From NCBI GenBank assembly GCA_037013685.1, contig JAQOXP010000051.1, forward strand, positions 124,001-188,000: 64,000 nucleotides of DNA, read 5' to 3'. The notes under the pieces were generated by a model that saw nothing but the letters and a program-made list of their open reading frames with translations, was not told where the DNA came from and made no database searches. A program made the position numbers and the translations under genes. Positions 62,250 to 64,000 of the stretch are shown in pieces; position 1 is the stretch's first letter; each line of letters opens with the position of its first letter. Source of the stretch: Acridotheres tristis (lineage: Eukaryota; Chordata; Aves; Passeriformes; Sturnidae).

Positions 62250-62340
62250 GGCCGGGGGAAGGGGGGGGGGGCGGGAAATGACGTCACCGGAGGGAGGGGG
62301 CGCCTGTCGCGACAGGGGGTGACGTCAGCGCCGGGGGAGG
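62250..62340 (-). promoter_or_regulatory. Promoter of the SALL2-like gene: two CREs and an hDREF-type palindrome
   Basis: TGACGTCA at 62279-62286 and 62320-62327; TGTCGCGACA at 62305-62314 within a 14-bp perfect palindrome. All within 50 bp upstream of the candidate first exon. Confidence 0.7.
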
Positions 62341-64000
62341 GGATTTGGGGGGGGGATTTTGGGGATTTTGGGGAGGGATTTTGGGGGTTCCGAGTGGGAT
62401 TTGGGGATTTTTGGGACTTTGAGGAGGAAATTTGGGGGATTTGGGGGGGTCCTGGGGGGATTTTGGGGGGAATTTGGGGGGGATTTGGGGATTTTTGGGA
62501 GGAAATTTGGGGGATTTGGGGGGTCCTGGGGGAATTTTGGGGGGAATTTCGGGGGGATTTGGGGATTTTGGGGAGGGATTTTGGGGGTTCCGAGTGGGAT
62601 TTGGGGATTTTGGGGGTTTTGAGGAGGAAATTTGGGGGATTTGGGGGGTCCTGGGGGAATTTTGGGGGGAATTTCGGGGGGATTTGGGGATTTTGGGGAG
62701 GGATTTTGGGGGTTCCGAGTGGGATTTGGGGATTTTGGGGGTTTTGAGGAGGAAATTTGGGGGATTTGGGGGGTCCTGGGGGGATTTTGGGGGGAATTTG
62801 GGGATTTTGGGGAGGGATTTTGGGGGTTCCGAGTGGGATTTGGGGATTTTGGGGATTTTTGGGGGGATTTTGGGGGTTTTGAGGGGGAAATTTGGGGGAT
62901 TTGGGGGGTCCTGGGGGAATTTTGGGGGGAATTTGGGGATTTTGGGGAGGGATTTTGGGGGTTCCGATTGGGATTTTGGGATTTTGGGGGTTTTGAGGAG
63001 GAAATTTGGGGGATTTGGAGGGTCCTGGGGGGATTTTGGGGGGAATTTGGGGGGGATTTGGGGATTTTGGGGAGGGATTTTGGGGGTTCCGAGTGGGATT
63101 TTGGGATTTTGGGGGTTTTGAGGAAGAAATTTGGGGGATTTGGGGGGGTCCTGGGGGAATTTTGGGGGGAATTTGGGGGGTCCTGGGGGAATTTGGGGGG
63201 GAATTTGGGGATTTTGGGGAGGGATTTTGGGGGTTCCGAGTGGGATTTGGGGATTTTGGGGATTTTGAGGAGGAAATTTGGGGGATTTAGGGGTTCCTGG
63301 GGGGATTTTGGGGGGGATTTGGGGATTTTGGGGAGGGATTTTGGGGGTTCCGAGTGGGATTTGGGGGATTTTTGGGGGGATTTTGGGGGTTTTGAGGGGG
63401 AAATTTGGGGGATTTGGGGGTTCCTGGAGGAATTTTGGGGGGAATTTGGGGATTTTGGGGAGGGATTTTGGGGGTTCCGAGTGGGATTTGGGGATTTTTG
63501 GGATTTTGAGGAGGAAATTTGGGGGATTTGGGGGGTCCTGGGGGAATTTTGTGGGGAATTTGGGGGGGATTTGGGGATTTTGGGGAGGGATTTTGGGGGT
63601 TCCGATTGGGATTTTGGGGATTTTTGGGGTTTTGAGGAAGAAATTTGGGGGATTTGGGGGGTCCTGGGGGAATTTTGGGGGGATTTTGGGGGGGGGATTT
63701 TGGGGATTTTGGGGAGGAATTTTGGGGGTTCCGATTGGAATTTGGGGATTTTGGGGATTTTGAGGAGGAAATTTGGGGGATTTGGGGGGTCCTGGGGGGA
63801 TTTTGGGGGGAATTTGGGGGGGATTTGGGGATTTTGGGGAGGGATTTTGGGGGTTCCGTGTGGGATTTGGGGATTTTTGGGGTTTTGAGGGTTTTGAGGA
63901 GGAAATTTGGGGGATTTGGGGGGTCCTGGGGGGATTTTGGGGGGAATTTGGGGGGGATTTGGGGATTTTGGGGGGGATTTTGGGGAGGGATTTTGGGGGT
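62341..64000. repeat. G-rich array to the window end: 'gggattttgggggttccgag' units
   Basis: Units of about 95-130 bp combining 'tttggggattttggggaggg', 'attttgggggttccgagtgg' and 'gaggaggaaatttgggggat' fill 1.65 kb. Open frames through it are artefacts. No gene seen. Confidence 0.92.

Overview
This window is vertebrate nuclear DNA, most likely from a small, GC-rich bird microchromosome (possibly a songbird; the species is inference). It holds four interrupted genes whose exon peptides I can recognise, in an order that matches the mammalian CHD8-(RAB2B)-TOX4-METTL3-SALL2 block: CHD8 on the minus strand (1-16860 coding, promoter near 20 kb, running off the left edge), TOX4 on the plus strand (24656-41404), METTL3 on the minus strand (43921-54584) and a SALL2-like gene on the minus strand (55520-62249). 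RAB2B, which lies between CHD8 and TOX4 in human, is not visible. No tRNA, rRNA, CRISPR, prokaryotic feature or recognisable transposable element was seen.

Layout. 1-20.6 kb: first 13 coding exons of CHD8 plus a probable non-coding first exon; it encodes the disordered N-terminus, both chromodomains and the start of the helicase up to just before the DEAH box. 20.6-24.0 kb: intergenic, with an orphan CRE/CCAAT/YY1 promoter-like island at 22.5 kb and a satellite array. 24.1-41.5 kb: CpG-rich TOX4 promoter and nine coding exons (HMG box, proline-rich and C-terminal cysteine-rich parts). 41.5-43.9 kb: AT-rich and A-rich tail-to-tail interval between TOX4 and METTL3. 43.9-54.6 kb: complete 11-exon METTL3 (584 codons including all phases, DPPW intact). 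54.6-55.4 kb: METTL3 promoter with an array of YY1-like motifs. 55.4-62.3 kb: SALL2-like gene, heavily remodelled. 62.3-64 kb: G-rich satellite.

Nearly all non-exonic sequence consists of tandem repeats with 10 to about 200 bp units, a different family in almost every intron. The most striking pattern is that many of these arrays contain copies of the neighbouring exon edge together with its splice site: I count at least nine exon edges in CHD8, TOX4 and METTL3 duplicated this way, including one copy that makes an in-frame 27-nt candidate microexon in TOX4. METTL3 is in perfect frame; CHD8 and TOX4 have reading-frame breaks that fall in or next to runs of 8-14 C or G, suggesting run-length errors rather than dead genes. 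The SALL2-like gene keeps its Q-rich motif and first zinc-finger pair, but has an exact 18 x 21-bp heptad repeat where the later finger cluster is expected and an intron made of satellite DNA.

The genes are not an operon. CHD8 remodels chromatin, TOX4 is an HMG-box factor, METTL3 is the catalytic m6A RNA methyltransferase and SALL2 a zinc-finger transcription factor; their adjacency is conserved synteny rather than a shared pathway.
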